A stretch of DNA of 64,000 bases from Neptunitalea chrysea (lineage in GTDB: Bacteria > Bacteroidota > Bacteroidia > Flavobacteriales > Flavobacteriaceae): contig NZ_BRVP01000012.1 of the NCBI RefSeq assembly GCF_027924145.1, forward strand, positions 1-64,000, in the 5' to 3' direction. The notes under the pieces were generated by a model. That model worked only from the letters and a program-made list of their open reading frames with translations, did no database searches and had not been told where the DNA came from. A program made the position numbers and the translations under genes. This document shows, one piece after another, positions 17,077 to 27,238 of the stretch. Within the stretch, counting starts at the first letter, position 1, and the number at the start of each line of letters is the position of its first letter.

Positions 17077-18657
17077 TTATCTTGCGTACTTAGGAGCAAT
17101 CTCTTTAGCTACAGCTGTTAATACATCTGTTTGAGCATCTGTATATTTACCAGCTTTTAACTCATCTAGTGTTGATCTGTGCTTAGCGTTTAAGAAATCG
17201 ATATATTCTTTTTCGAACTCTTTAACACGCTCTACAGGTACTTCTTTTAATAAGTTTTTAGAACCAGCAAAAATGATAGCAATCTGATCTTCTACAGTAT
17301 ACGGATCGTTTTGAGCTTGCTTTAAGATCTCCACGTTACGTTTACCTTTGCTAATTACGTTCATTGTAGCAGCATCTAGGTCGGACCCAAACTTAGCAAA
17401 CGCTTCTAATTCACGGTACTGAGCTTGATCTAATTTTAACGTACCTGCTACTTTCTTCATTGATTTAATCTGAGCCGAACCACCTACACGAGATACCGAG
17501 ATACCAACGTTAATTGCAGGACGTACACCAGAGTTAAATAAATCTGACTCTAAGAATATCTGACCATCGGTAATCGAAATTACGTTGGTTGGGATATATG
17601 CAGAAACGTCACCTGCCTGAGTTTCGATAATTGGTAACGCTGTTAACGAACCACCACCTTTTACGATTGGCTTTAACGACTCTGGAAGGTCGTTCATGTT
17701 CTTAGCAATATTATCATCGGCAATCACTTTAGCAGCACGCTCTAATAAACGAGAGTGAAGGTAGAAAACGTCTCCAGGATATGCCTCACGTCCTGGTGGT
17801 CTTCTTAATAATAATGACACCTCACGATACGCAACCGCTTGCTTAGATAAATCATCATAGATAATTAACGCAGGACGACCTGTATCACGGAAGTACTCAC
17901 CAATTGCAGCACCTGCAAACGGAGCATATACCTGCATTGGAGCAGGATCTGATGCGTTAGCCGCAACAATAGTAGTATATGCTAATGCCCCTTTATCTTC
18001 TAAAGTTTTAGCAATACCAGCAACAGTAGAAGCTTTTTGTCCTACTGCAACATATATACAATATACAGGTTCCCCTGCATCGTAAAATTCTTTCTGATTA
18101 ATAATGGTATCAATACACACAGTAGTTTTACCAGTCTGACGGTCACCAATAACCAACTCACGTTGACCACGACCAACCGGAATCATAGCATCTACAGACT
18201 TAATACCAGTTTGTAACGGCTCATTTACCGGTTGACGGTAAATTACACCAGGAGCTTTACGCTCTAACGGCATTTCGTAAAGAGTTCCTTCGATAGGGCC
18301 TTTACCATCGATAGGGTTTCCTAATGTATCAACAACTCTACCAACTACACCTTCACCAACTTTAACAGATGCAATACGTTGCGTACGTTTTACAGTAGCG
18401 CCTTCTTTAATGTCTTTAGAAGCCCCTAAGATTACAACACCAACGTTGTCTTCTTCAAGGTTAAGTACCATACCTTCTAAACCACTTTCAAACTCTACTA
18501 ATTCTCCGTATTGAGCATTTGATAGTCCGTATACGCGGGCAATACCATCACCTACTGTTAGTACTGTTCCTACTTCGTCTAATGAAGCCGAGGCTTCAAA
18601 ACCTGATAGTTGTTTTTTTAATATTGCTGATACCTCAGCAGCTTTTACTTCAGCCAT
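17077..18657 (-). CDS. atpA: ATP synthase F1 subunit alpha
   Basis: 526-aa non-catalytic nucleotide-binding subunit of F1. The P-loop GDRQTGKT is at residues 171-178. The F1 signature region [17 protein letters not shown] is present, with the arginine-finger segment ISVSRVGG. Length is normal. It follows atpH by about 40 bases. Confidence 0.99.
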   Translation of the reverse strand: MAEVKAAEVSAILKKQLSGFEASASLDEVGTVLTVGDGIARVYGLSNAQYGELVEFESGLEGMVLNLEEDNVGVVILGASKDIKEGATVKRTQRIASVKVGEGVVGRVVDTLGNPIDGKGPIEGTLYEMPLERKAPGVIYRQPVNEPLQTGIKSVDAMIPVGRGQRELVIGDRQTGKTTVCIDTIINQKEFYDAGEPVYCIYVAVGQKASTVAGIAKTLEDKGALAYTTIVAANASDPAPMQVYAPFAGAAIGEYFRDTGRPALIIYDDLSKQAVAYREVSLLLRRPPGREAYPGDVFYLHSRLLERAAKVIADDNIAKNMNDLPESLKPIVKGGGSLTALPIIETQAGDVSAYIPTNVISITDGQIFLESDLFNSGVRPAINVGISVSRVGGSAQIKSMKKVAGTLKLDQAQYRELEAFAKFGSDLDAATMNVISKGKRNVEILKQAQNDPYTVEDQIAIIFAGSKNLLKEVPVERVKEFEKEYIDFLNAKHRSTLDELKAGKYTDAQTDVLTAVAKEIAPKYAR

Positions 18658-18697
18658 CTTACTTTAGTATTTAAAACCGTTTCGGTTTATTTATAAA

Positions 18698-19252
18698 TTA
18701 AAGTTGTGAAACGTATAAATTGTTATTAAACTCTCTTTCTAATTTTCTGAATTTAGCAGCAACACTTGCATCATATTGCTTATCGCCAATTCGTATTACA
18801 AAACCACCAATAATAGTAGGATCTACTTTGTTTTCTAAAGTAATCTTCTTATCTGTTAATTCTGTAATCTTAGCCAACACCTTAGCTTCTAATCCACCGG
18901 TAAGCGGTATTGCAGTAGTAACAACTGCCGTTTGCTCCCCTTTATAAGCATGGTATTGAATGATATATTTTTCTGCAACCGTTTGCAAAAGATTAATTCT
19001 TTTGTTTTCCTCAAGCACACTAAATAATCCTTTAGTAATTTCAGAAACATCAGCGAAAATTTCTTTTAATGCAGCTATCTTAACATCCGCTTTAACAATA
19101 GGACTCATTAACATTAAACGTAGCTCCTTATTGCTAACAATGGTGTTTCTAATAAGCTTCATTTCAGCATCTACCTTATCCGCTATTTTATTATCAATAG
19201 CCAACGAAAGCATTGCTTTTGCGTAACGTATTGCTGCTCTAGTACTAACCAT
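18698..19252 (-). CDS. atpH: ATP synthase F1 subunit delta
   Basis: 184-aa peripheral-stalk subunit linking F1 to the b subunits. The N-terminal helical bundle (AAIRYAKAMLSLAIDNKIADKV) and the C-terminal strand GGFVIRIGDKQYDASV fit the OSCP/delta family. It begins six bases after the atpF stop, in operon order. Confidence 0.97.
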   Translation of the reverse strand: MVSTRAAIRYAKAMLSLAIDNKIADKVDAEMKLIRNTIVSNKELRLMLMSPIVKADVKIAALKEIFADVSEITKGLFSVLEENKRINLLQTVAEKYIIQYHAYKGEQTAVVTTAIPLTGGLEAKVLAKITELTDKKITLENKVDPTIIGGFVIRIGDKQYDASVAAKFRKLEREFNNNLYVSQL

Positions 19253-19258
19253 AATTTA

Positions 19259-19750
19259 TTAGTTTAAAGTAACTTCGTTAAGCATTTTTTCTACTTGCTT
19301 CAATTGCTTAGCCTCATCAGAAAGTTCTTCTTTAACAACTTTCTGTGCAATCTCTAAAGAGATATTAGCTACTTCGGTCTTTAATTCAACTAAAGCAGAT
19401 TTCTTTTCAGATTCAATCTCAGCTTTCGCTTGCTCAAGAATAGCAGCTCCCTGAGTAGCTGCAGCCTCTTTAGCATCAGCTATTATTTTATCTTTAATTT
19501 CACGAGCTTCTTTTAACATTGCATCTCTCTCAGCACGTGCTTCAGCAAGCATTTTTTCATTATCAGCCTGAAGATTCTCCATTTCTTCTCTAGCCTTCTT
19601 TGCTGCCTCTAGGGCTTCTTCAATTTTAGACTCTCTATTATTAACTGCAGACAGTATTGGTTTCCATGCAAATTTTCTTAATAAAATAAAAAGAACAACA
19701 AAAACAATAACTGTCCAAAATATTAAACTCTCAGGATGTGTAATATTCAT
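19259..19750 (-). CDS. atpF: ATP synthase F0 subunit b
   Basis: 163 aa with one N-terminal membrane helix (about 8-25, LIFWTVIVFVVLFILLRKFAW) followed by a long, highly charged coiled coil with frequent Ala, Glu and Lys. It is the peripheral stator stalk of F0F1. Length and composition match the family. Confidence 0.97.
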   Translation of the reverse strand: MNITHPESLIFWTVIVFVVLFILLRKFAWKPILSAVNNRESKIEEALEAAKKAREEMENLQADNEKMLAEARAERDAMLKEAREIKDKIIADAKEAAATQGAAILEQAKAEIESEKKSALVELKTEVANISLEIAQKVVKEELSDEAKQLKQVEKMLNEVTLN

Positions 19751-19835
19751 AACTTTATATTTTTCTACTTAATAGATTTAAAATTTAGTACACAACTCAA
19801 AAACCAACCGTTTTTGAGTTGTGCATTTTCAAAAA

Positions 19836-20054
<219 letters not shown>

Positions 20055-20074
20055 TTAATTAAATAAACTCAATT

Positions 20075-21172
20075 TTAATGATGATCGTGTTCTGCAACTG
20101 CCTGACCAATAAACAGTGCCGACAACAAGGTAAATACATACGCTTGTAATGCAGCAACCAATAACTCTAACACATTCATGAACAACGCAAAACCAACAGA
20201 AACTGGTGATACCCAGGCCGTACCAAAAATAAATATTAAAGAGAATAAACTTAATATAATAATGTGTCCTGCTGTAATGTTAGCGAACAAACGAATCATT
20301 AATGCAAAAGGTTTTGTAAAAATACCTATCAACTCTATTGGCGCCATGATAATTTTCATTGGCACAGGGATTCCTGGCATCCAGAAAATGTGTCCCCAAT
20401 ATTCTTTATTACCGCTAAACTGAGTAATTAAGAATGTAATAGCCGCCATTACTCCGGTAAATAAGATATCGTTAGTTAACGTACCAGAAAATGGAAAGAA
20501 AGGAATTAACCCAAAAATATTTCCAATCCAGATAAGAAAGAATACCGTTAATAAATAAGGCATGTATGCTTTATACTTCTTCTCTCCAATATTTGGCTTT
20601 GCAATATCATCTCTAACAAAAAGAATAAGTGGTTCCATAAACCTACCAATTCCTTTAGGCATTACGCCATTACCCTTTTTATAAGAACGTGCTGTAGGTA
20701 TAAAGATTAGCAACATCAATGCTGCCGCTAAAAACAAAGAGAAAACGTTTTTAGTAATAGAAAAATTTAGAGGTCTTCTATTTTCTGCATGATGCTCTTC
20801 ATTTAAGGTAATACCACCATGCTTATTAGCATAATAAATTTCTTCGTGTAAGCGCACAAACTTCATCCCATTCTTTTCAACCACATGCTCTCCGGTATTA
20901 TCATGATGAAATTCACTAGACATAAAAGTAACTAAACCATTATCTGTCCAAAGAATAACAGGGAGCGGGAAAGAAATAGATTCTCCATTAATATCGGCGA
21001 CATGAAATTCATGAGCATCACTAATGTGATGCATAATTAACTCGGTTGCATCAAACTCTTCTTCCGTATCTGCCTTTTTTTCCGCTTCATGATGTTCCTG
21101 AGAAAAACCAAGAATAGAGGTGAACATTAAAAATAAAAGCAATGTTCTCTTGATAGTTGTTTTTGCTATCAT
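20075..21172 (-). CDS. atpB: ATP synthase F0 subunit a, with N-terminal extension
   Basis: 365 aa, about 100 longer than the E. coli subunit. The proton-channel helices are in the C-terminal half, with the essential Arg in IRLFANITAGHIIIL. The extra N-terminal part carries a signal-like hydrophobic segment (residues 9-25), a charged stretch with His and Glu (EHHEAEKKADTEEEF), and about 100 soluble residues before the first core helix at about 140. This extended form is usual in Bacteroidota; the extension is probably periplasmic. The operon's TACCTTTG promoter lies upstream. Confidence 0.97.
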   Translation of the reverse strand: MIAKTTIKRTLLLFLMFTSILGFSQEHHEAEKKADTEEEFDATELIMHHISDAHEFHVADINGESISFPLPVILWTDNGLVTFMSSEFHHDNTGEHVVEKNGMKFVRLHEEIYYANKHGGITLNEEHHAENRRPLNFSITKNVFSLFLAAALMLLIFIPTARSYKKGNGVMPKGIGRFMEPLILFVRDDIAKPNIGEKKYKAYMPYLLTVFFLIWIGNIFGLIPFFPFSGTLTNDILFTGVMAAITFLITQFSGNKEYWGHIFWMPGIPVPMKIIMAPIELIGIFTKPFALMIRLFANITAGHIIILSLFSLIFIFGTAWVSPVSVGFALFMNVLELLVAALQAYVFTLLSALFIGQAVAEHDHH

Positions 21173-21214
21173 TTTATCTGTATATGTTAAAAATTATAAC
21201 GCTCAAATTTTGCG

Positions 21215-21222
21215 CAAAGGTA
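21215..21222 (-). promoter_or_regulatory. -7 promoter box upstream of atpB
   Basis: TACCTTTG on the minus strand, an exact consensus match, about 43 bases before the atpB ATG. It suggests that the structural ATP synthase genes can be transcribed apart from the upstream accessory genes. Confidence 0.55.
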
Positions 21223-21307
21223 CACTATTAATTTATAACTGAAACTTTGAAATAATTTTTTTTTATAATTAATAGCGTTATCCTATTTTTTGATAAAAAT
21301 CTCTAAA

Positions 21308-21694
21308 TTATTTCTTATTAATCAACGAAATAGCACCTATAGTTTCGAAAATCAAAAATATGAAATAAGGTATAAAAAAGTTGAGAATATCTGCTAAATA
21401 GTTATATCCGTCTAAATTGATAAGAGGAATAAACAGTAAAAACGAAGCCAACATTTTAATTACTACACCAATTAAAAACCCCATTCCTACATAATCTTTC
21501 AAAAACTTCGACAAATAATATAACCCTAAGTAGATAAGCAATGTAAGACTAAAAAGATACACATATATTATCCATAGTGAATAATACATACCTGAGACCT
21601 CAAGACCCCAATTAAGTACACTGTAGTGCACCCCAAACGAAAAGATGGTTAACAACACCAACCTAATTATAAAACCAATCAAACTATTTTTCAA
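21308..21694 (-). CDS. AtpI-like accessory membrane protein (DUF6168-like)
   Basis: 128 aa with four predicted membrane helices and short loops. By position (between atpZ and atpB) and layout it corresponds to the AtpI-type accessory protein that assists c-ring assembly; the sequence recalls the Flavobacteria family DUF6168. The start is TTG: the upstream in-frame stop overlaps the 3' end of atpZ and no ATG is available in this frame. Function is inferred from gene order. Confidence 0.75.
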   Translation of the reverse strand: MKNSLIGFIIRLVLLTIFSFGVHYSVLNWGLEVSGMYYSLWIIYVYLFSLTLLIYLGLYYLSKFLKDYVGMGFLIGVVIKMLASFLLFIPLINLDGYNYLADILNFFIPYFIFLIFETIGAISLINKK

Positions 21695-21707
21695 AATACT
21701 ATCATCA

Positions 21708-21929
21708 TTAGTCTTCCTTATTCATAGCATTCACCTTCCTAAATACATTATATAAAGCAAGAAAAACACCAAATAAAGAAAGAGCCACCGTAAAAAAGGG
21801 GCTCATATCTGTATATTTCTTATCTAACCAGTCACCTAAAAAAGCTGATAGGACTATTAAAACTGCCATTTCAATTCCCATTTGAGAGAATTGAATCCAT
21901 TTACGATGCTGATTTTTTTGATTGCCCAC
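21708..21929 (-). CDS. atpZ: AtpZ/AtpI family ATP synthase accessory protein
   Basis: 73 aa with a polar N-terminus and two membrane helices (about 17-33 and 43-63). It matches the short AtpZ/AtpI proteins encoded at the head of F0F1 operons, which aid ring assembly and magnesium or calcium transport. The start is GTG; the codon two positions upstream is a stop, and the GTG gives the usual N-terminal length. It overlaps the 3' end of the bactofilin gene by 29 bases in another frame. Confidence 0.85.
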   Translation of the reverse strand: MGNQKNQHRKWIQFSQMGIEMAVLIVLSAFLGDWLDKKYTDMSPFFTVALSLFGVFLALYNVFRKVNAMNKED

Positions 21930-22308
21930 TTGTCAATGATTTTAAGTTATTGGGGCTCATATTACAAGTTGCGTTAAAGACAGCACCAGCGTCAATATCT
22001 AATTTAGAGGCTACAATTTCACCTTCAACATTAGCAGTAGATTTCAACGAAAGTAAACCTGATACAATTAGGGTACCTTTATAAGTTCCTTCTATATCTG
22101 CATTTTCGCATTCAGCCTTTCCGTCTACAACTCCCGTTTTTCCAATAACTAATTTTCCTGAAGTTTTTACCGTTCCTTCTAAAGATCCATCAATTCTAAA
22201 ATCGGAATCAGAAGTCACTTCTCCTTTTATAGATGTATTTACTAATATACGGTTAGACATTCCTGTTGCTTCTCCTTTTGTTTTAACCGGCTTCTTTTCT
22301 GAAAACAT
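21901..22308 (-). CDS. Bactofilin (polymer-forming cytoskeletal protein)
   Basis: 135 aa. A central beta-helix domain (about 20-115), built of short repeats such as DSDFRIDGSLEGTVKTSGKL and VVDGKAECENADIEGTYKG, is flanked by short disordered tails. Bactofilins self-assemble into filaments that organise cell shape or peptidoglycan machinery. The gene lies between sprE/porW and atpZ and overlaps atpZ by 29 bases. Confidence 0.92.
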   Translation of the reverse strand: MFSEKKPVKTKGEATGMSNRILVNTSIKGEVTSDSDFRIDGSLEGTVKTSGKLVIGKTGVVDGKAECENADIEGTYKGTLIVSGLLSLKSTANVEGEIVASKLDIDAGAVFNATCNMSPNNLKSLTSGQSKKSAS

Positions 22309-22319
22309 AATGTGTTGGT

Positions 22320-24923
22320 TTAGGGTAAATTTGGTTCTCTATATTCTTTTAAATTCTTATGGATTTGCAATATACTATAATTACCCGATGTGATGAAAAA
22401 CTCATCCTCAGGTATTGTCAAATCTTTAGTTTCTTCTAACATTTTTTTAAACACCTTTATCTCCTCGGTATTTCTAAAACCATGTACCACAAAAAATCCG
22501 ACATAGTCATCGTACACATCATACGAGAATGTAAGGTGATCAAAAACTTCAGGGTGTTCTAAAGCAGCTATGGCATTTACGACAGAAGTATTGAATTCCT
22601 TAACAGACGCTTGGGTCTCACTGTTATACGGAACAACCCATTTCCAGCTTTTAACCCCTTCTATTGACTGCTCAAACTTTAACTTTTCAAGATCACGGAT
22701 GGTTTTCTGAAGTAAGGCTGCCGCTCTCTTTCCTTCATCACTAGCCGGATAGTTAAGTGAGACAAATTCCAATGCTTTCTTATAAGCAGATACTCCTTTT
22801 AACCTACCAGTTGCAGAAGCTTTTAGCATCTCAAGTTTTGGCGCAGCCTCTTCCCCGCTGTATTGGGCAATATCGCCGTCTATTTCCTCTAGCAATAATA
22901 CAAATTCCTGGTTTTCAAACAGCTTATTATAGAAATCAACCACGGCATCCGGACTATTTTCATCATCCTTTATTTGTGCATATGGATTTTGCAATAACAT
23001 CGCATATCTAGAATCGGGGTAATCAAATATAATTTCTTGTTTAACAACCTCTGCCCTAGAAGGTTTTAACTGTTGATATATTTTGTAAAGATTGTACTTA
23101 GCAGGTAAAATTAATTTTTCGTCGGGTTTATTTGCCAGCAACGACTCTAGCCTATTGGCAGCTAACTGATACTCCTTAAACTTAGCGAAATAAATTAGTC
23201 CTAATTGATAATATGCATAGTTACGCGCTCTATAAATACTATCAATATATTTTTCGTCCGTAGGAATTTTTGATAAATAATACTCTAGGGTAAGCTCTTT
23301 GTCTATCGAAGTGGTATCAGTTACTTCCTCCTGCATCTCTTTAAACTCTTGATTGCTTAGCAAACTCTTATCAGACAATCTCCATTCGTCCTCAAGTTTA
23401 CGATTGCCCCATACACGTTTAAACTCATTCTTACCATATGTAACTGTTGACTCATTATAAAAGTAAAACGAATTACTCTTACCCCTTGCTTTAGCAGCAT
23501 TTGCAGCCTTTAAAGCCTCTAGCTTACGCTTTTCTTCTTCCGCCTTACGCTGTGCCTTAATACTATCTATAACATTCGTGTAGTACACTTCTTTTTCCTT
23601 ATCGGTCATATTTACTACATATAAAATGCTATCATTCTTAAAAGCTACATCCTCAAAATAAATAACATCATCTAAATTATCGCGCTTCTTTTTAACCAAG
23701 CGATACATTTTAGTATTCTCCTTTAAATTAAGCAATGTACTATCATAATACTTACCGGCAGGTTTATAGCGCACTTCATTAAATTCCATTTCAGCCAAAC
23801 GGTCATAATTCTGAGCATTTAAAAATAAATCGGTACTATGTTTAGATAAAGATAATCTGTAAAAATCGGCTGCCACTTCTATATTATCTGTATGCAAATA
23901 GTAGTTCCCCAATTCGTGATAAATAATATCTAAATAAGGTCTGTTCTCTCTATTTTTAGCAAGCTTGTTTAACATGCCTAATAGGGCATTTTTATCGCCA
24001 CGCTCCCAATTAAAATTTCTTGCCTTTTGTATATATGCATTAATCATATATACTCTAGGAGATTTACGGTTTAGCTTTATAAGCTTATCAAAAGTAGCAT
24101 TGGCCTTCGCCTTTTTTGCTATTTTATTGTACAACTGCCCAATAATAAACAAGTATCTACCTCTCTCCTCATTACTTTTGGTTAAGTCTGCAGCCATACT
24201 TAATGAGGTTGCAGCACTATCATATTCTTTCAGATTAATATAAGCCTCAGCCATCATTGCCCTAATGTCGGCATGCTCTTGCTCGTCCATTGTGTTTCTC
24301 TTAAATATTTTTTTAAGATTACTTAGAGCCAACTCATCATTATCTAATCGAATGTTTACTTTTTCTCTCCAGGTTTTTGCCTGTACAATACCACTACTTT
24401 TTGGGTACTTTTTAAGCACGTAGTTAAATGCCTCCATTGCTGGAATCATACGTTCGTCATAATAACGCGCTTTCCCTAACAGCAAGAATGCCTCGTCTAT
24501 CTGGCTATTCTTTTCTCTACCATTAATATTCATGGAATGCTTTTGAATAGCCTTGGTAGCCTTTTCTTCGGCCTTTTCAAAATTGGAGTTCTTTTTTTGA
24601 CCTGGTAACTGAACCTCATCTTTCTCTTGCATACGCTCTACCGGTAAAATATCCCAGTAATTATCCTGATAAGTAGACTCTAGCTCTAGCTTTCCTTTTT
24701 CTAAAGCTATATATCCATTATAAAGAATGTTGTAACGTGTAGTTAGTGCATGAAAATTTCTGTTCAGAAATTTATCTTTTTTGCGAGAGCAACCCGCCAA
24801 TGTAGCTAATGCTATTAGTGTAGCTGCAAATATGTAACGCCTCGTGTTCAATGCTCGGGTAAATAATGTACTATACAAACTAAAATACGCGTGTTTTAGT
24901 ATAAATTGGAGGTAAAAATACAT
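22320..24923 (-). CDS. porW: SprE/PorW-like TPR lipoprotein (gliding, type IX secretion)
   Basis: 867 aa from the ATG at 24923. It has many TPR-type helical repeats, a charged low-complexity segment near the middle (AEEEKRKLEALKAANAAKAR) and the lipobox LAGC followed by SRKKDKFLNRNFHALTTRYN, the N-terminus typical of SprE of Flavobacterium and PorW of Porphyromonas. These lipoproteins are needed for type IX secretion and gliding motility. A TTG at 24851 (NTRRYIFAATLIALATLAGC) would give a compact signal peptide and may be the true start. Eleven bases separate it from bactofilin. Confidence 0.87.
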   Translation of the reverse strand: MYFYLQFILKHAYFSLYSTLFTRALNTRRYIFAATLIALATLAGCSRKKDKFLNRNFHALTTRYNILYNGYIALEKGKLELESTYQDNYWDILPVERMQEKDEVQLPGQKKNSNFEKAEEKATKAIQKHSMNINGREKNSQIDEAFLLLGKARYYDERMIPAMEAFNYVLKKYPKSSGIVQAKTWREKVNIRLDNDELALSNLKKIFKRNTMDEQEHADIRAMMAEAYINLKEYDSAATSLSMAADLTKSNEERGRYLFIIGQLYNKIAKKAKANATFDKLIKLNRKSPRVYMINAYIQKARNFNWERGDKNALLGMLNKLAKNRENRPYLDIIYHELGNYYLHTDNIEVAADFYRLSLSKHSTDLFLNAQNYDRLAEMEFNEVRYKPAGKYYDSTLLNLKENTKMYRLVKKKRDNLDDVIYFEDVAFKNDSILYVVNMTDKEKEVYYTNVIDSIKAQRKAEEEKRKLEALKAANAAKARGKSNSFYFYNESTVTYGKNEFKRVWGNRKLEDEWRLSDKSLLSNQEFKEMQEEVTDTTSIDKELTLEYYLSKIPTDEKYIDSIYRARNYAYYQLGLIYFAKFKEYQLAANRLESLLANKPDEKLILPAKYNLYKIYQQLKPSRAEVVKQEIIFDYPDSRYAMLLQNPYAQIKDDENSPDAVVDFYNKLFENQEFVLLLEEIDGDIAQYSGEEAAPKLEMLKASATGRLKGVSAYKKALEFVSLNYPASDEGKRAAALLQKTIRDLEKLKFEQSIEGVKSWKWVVPYNSETQASVKEFNTSVVNAIAALEHPEVFDHLTFSYDVYDDYVGFFVVHGFRNTEEIKVFKKMLEETKDLTIPEDEFFITSGNYSILQIHKNLKEYREPNLP

Positions 24924-24986
24924 TTCTTTTTTTAGAAAATAAAAATACCTACTATTAAACTAAAGTTAGCTTTGTAATTTAGCAGC

Positions 24987-25682
24987 TTACCCAGCAAAAT
25001 ATGCCTCAAGCTCCTTTAAGGTAGCTTCTGAAGTAGCTAAATCTTTAACCACCTCTCCTTTGTTAAGCACTACAATACGCTCGCACACCTCTGTTACATG
25101 TAATAAGTCGTGACTAGAAATAAGTACAGTTACATCTCTTTTCTCGGTAAGTTCTTTAATTATCTTCTTTAATCTAAACTGGGTTGTTGGATCTAAATTA
25201 GCAAAAGGTTCATCTAAAATCAACACCTTAGGATTCCCAATAAAAGTAGCTACAATACCCGCTTTTTTTTGGTTACCCTTACTCATGTCTCTAAGATATT
25301 TCTTCTGCTCTAAAATTTCACCGTGAAAAAAATCTTCAAATGTAGCCAACAATGCATCTACCTCCTTTTTACTAACCCCTCTTAGTTCACCAATAAAATA
25401 GAAATATTCTTCGGCAGTAAGGTACCCTATTAAAAACGACTCATCTATAAAAGCCGAAGTAAAAGGTTTCCAATCTTCACATTCGTGTACAGCTATATTA
25501 TTGCTTTTTATATAGCCCGTTGTGGGGTTAATTAAATCTAACAATAAGCTAAACAACGTGGTTTTACCAGCACCATTATTGCCTACCAAACCAAAACTTT
25601 GTCCTTTAGGTATGCTAAGACCGTTAATGTTTAAAACGGTATTTGAATTGTATGTTTTTGAAAGGTTATATATTGTAATCAT
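24987..25682 (-). CDS. ABC transporter ATP-binding protein
   Basis: 231-aa ATPase subunit of an ABC-2-type exporter. Walker A GNNGAGKT is at 34-41. The signature loop is the variant MSKGNQKK rather than LSGGQ. The Walker B LILDEPFANLD and the switch histidine (ISSHD) are present. It follows the DUF5687 gene by 16 bases and pairs with it. The substrate is unknown; the operon is headed by a PadR regulator. Confidence 0.93.
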   Translation of the reverse strand: MITIYNLSKTYNSNTVLNINGLSIPKGQSFGLVGNNGAGKTTLFSLLLDLINPTTGYIKSNNIAVHECEDWKPFTSAFIDESFLIGYLTAEEYFYFIGELRGVSKKEVDALLATFEDFFHGEILEQKKYLRDMSKGNQKKAGIVATFIGNPKVLILDEPFANLDPTTQFRLKKIIKELTEKRDVTVLISSHDLLHVTEVCERIVVLNKGEVVKDLATSEATLKELEAYFAG

Positions 25683-25698
25683 TGTTATATTCTATTAG

Positions 25699-27174
25699 TT
25701 AGTTTTTCTTTTTATAAGCAGCCACTGTGGCATATTTTTGTTTTTGGTATTGCTTCTCAATAAATTTAAAAATAGGCTTTTTAAAAAGTATCCCTACAAC
25801 TCCTGATGCACCTAAGCAAATAACGCCAGTATATAAATCATTTGTTATTAAGTAAGGAATTAGAAAAATGACAATTGGTAAAAGCAATTTTGGAAGTGCT
25901 ATTAATAACATAGAAGCGTTAAATGCCTGAGTATTAGAAAATGCTTTTGCCTTTTCATTCAACGGAATAGCCGTTTTGTTAAAAACACCACCCCACAACA
26001 CTACAAAGGAATTTAACCCTATGTTAAAACATGCCCCTGCAATAACGAAATACAAAATATCCATACCAAAATACACATATGGTATTGCCAAAATAAACGA
26101 AATAAAAGTAGCCACTACCATTAAGTACCATTTACTCTCTAAATAGGTACGATATTTAATATTTTGGCTCATCATTAAATTATAATACTCACTATCCCAA
26201 GAAGGTACATTTTGTCCGAATGTCATTAAAAAACCTCCTGTAATAAACATAGCAATAAAAGGTTTAATCCATAACTGATTATCATATACAGATTGTGTAA
26301 AGAATATCAATCCGTAACCTACAAATAGAATAGAAATAAACACCACTTGTTTTGGACGCTTGTTTCTCCAAATCATTTTGATATCATTTTTTAAAAATGG
26401 CGCCACTTTACCAAACCTATCTAAAAAAGTAAGCTCTGTTGTTTTTACTTCTTGTACTTTTTTCTTGATAGAGCCATCTAAATAAAAATCTTTTCTAAGA
26501 AAATTGTAATTGATATAGTAAAACAATGCTAACAACCCAAACGGCAGCAATGCATAGTAATAGTTTGTGTAAATACCATTTAAAAAGCTACCAACATAGG
26601 GTGCTGCATCAAAATATCCATAGTACGCCAAGCCAATAAAGGTTGCCAAAACACCTACTATAACAACAAAATATAAGTTGTTTTTATTAATTAAAAAATT
26701 AATAAAATTAACCGTACATGTTATAGCTAACATAGACATAAACCATAAGGTTACTCCAAAAACATCATACCCTTCTATTAGCAATACAATGGTAAACGGA
26801 ATGTAAAAAAACAATGGCAATAGATTGAAAAAAGAAACCAATCCTTTTGCTAGTAAAAAGTTAATAGATATTCTACGCTTTATAGGCAAAACCAACAACG
26901 GTTTAATATCTAAAACCGGTAGTTTTTGCATGAAAAACCTAATAAGTAAATCAACTATAAAATAATAGATTAAAGCACTATTAACAACAAAAAGAGGATC
27001 TAAACCATCACCTTCCTTTTTTATAATAAAATAGGCTGCTATTCCCATAAAGCTAAAACAAGCAATAAAATAAAGCGCAAAAAGCGCCATAAAAATTTTA
27101 GTGATGAGTTTTTGCTCAAAAGCAGGTGAACGTTTTAACTGCTTCCATTGAAGTGATAAGAATTTTTTTACCAT
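25699..27174 (-). CDS. DUF5687 family ABC-2-type permease
   Basis: 491 aa with about 12 predicted membrane helices and a short soluble loop near the middle (EVKTTELTFLDRFGKVAPFLKNDIKMIWRNKRPKQ split across it). It resembles DUF5687, a Bacteroidota family found next to ABC ATPases. I infer that it is the membrane half of an exporter with the gene at 24987. The transported compound is not known. Confidence 0.85.
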   Translation of the reverse strand: MVKKFLSLQWKQLKRSPAFEQKLITKIFMALFALYFIACFSFMGIAAYFIIKKEGDGLDPLFVVNSALIYYFIVDLLIRFFMQKLPVLDIKPLLVLPIKRRISINFLLAKGLVSFFNLLPLFFYIPFTIVLLIEGYDVFGVTLWFMSMLAITCTVNFINFLINKNNLYFVVIVGVLATFIGLAYYGYFDAAPYVGSFLNGIYTNYYYALLPFGLLALFYYINYNFLRKDFYLDGSIKKKVQEVKTTELTFLDRFGKVAPFLKNDIKMIWRNKRPKQVVFISILFVGYGLIFFTQSVYDNQLWIKPFIAMFITGGFLMTFGQNVPSWDSEYYNLMMSQNIKYRTYLESKWYLMVVATFISFILAIPYVYFGMDILYFVIAGACFNIGLNSFVVLWGGVFNKTAIPLNEKAKAFSNTQAFNASMLLIALPKLLLPIVIFLIPYLITNDLYTGVICLGASGVVGILFKKPIFKFIEKQYQKQKYATVAAYKKKN

Positions 27175-27238
27175 AAACCATGGTTATTTTAGTGGTTATC
27201 TATAAAGTTAGTAGATTTTTGTAAAAAACGTTACAGAA

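Noticed and set aside
22757-23011. Plus-strand open frame inside the sprE/porW gene
   Set aside because: It is the reverse of a well-supported TPR coding region and has no family resemblance or promoter.
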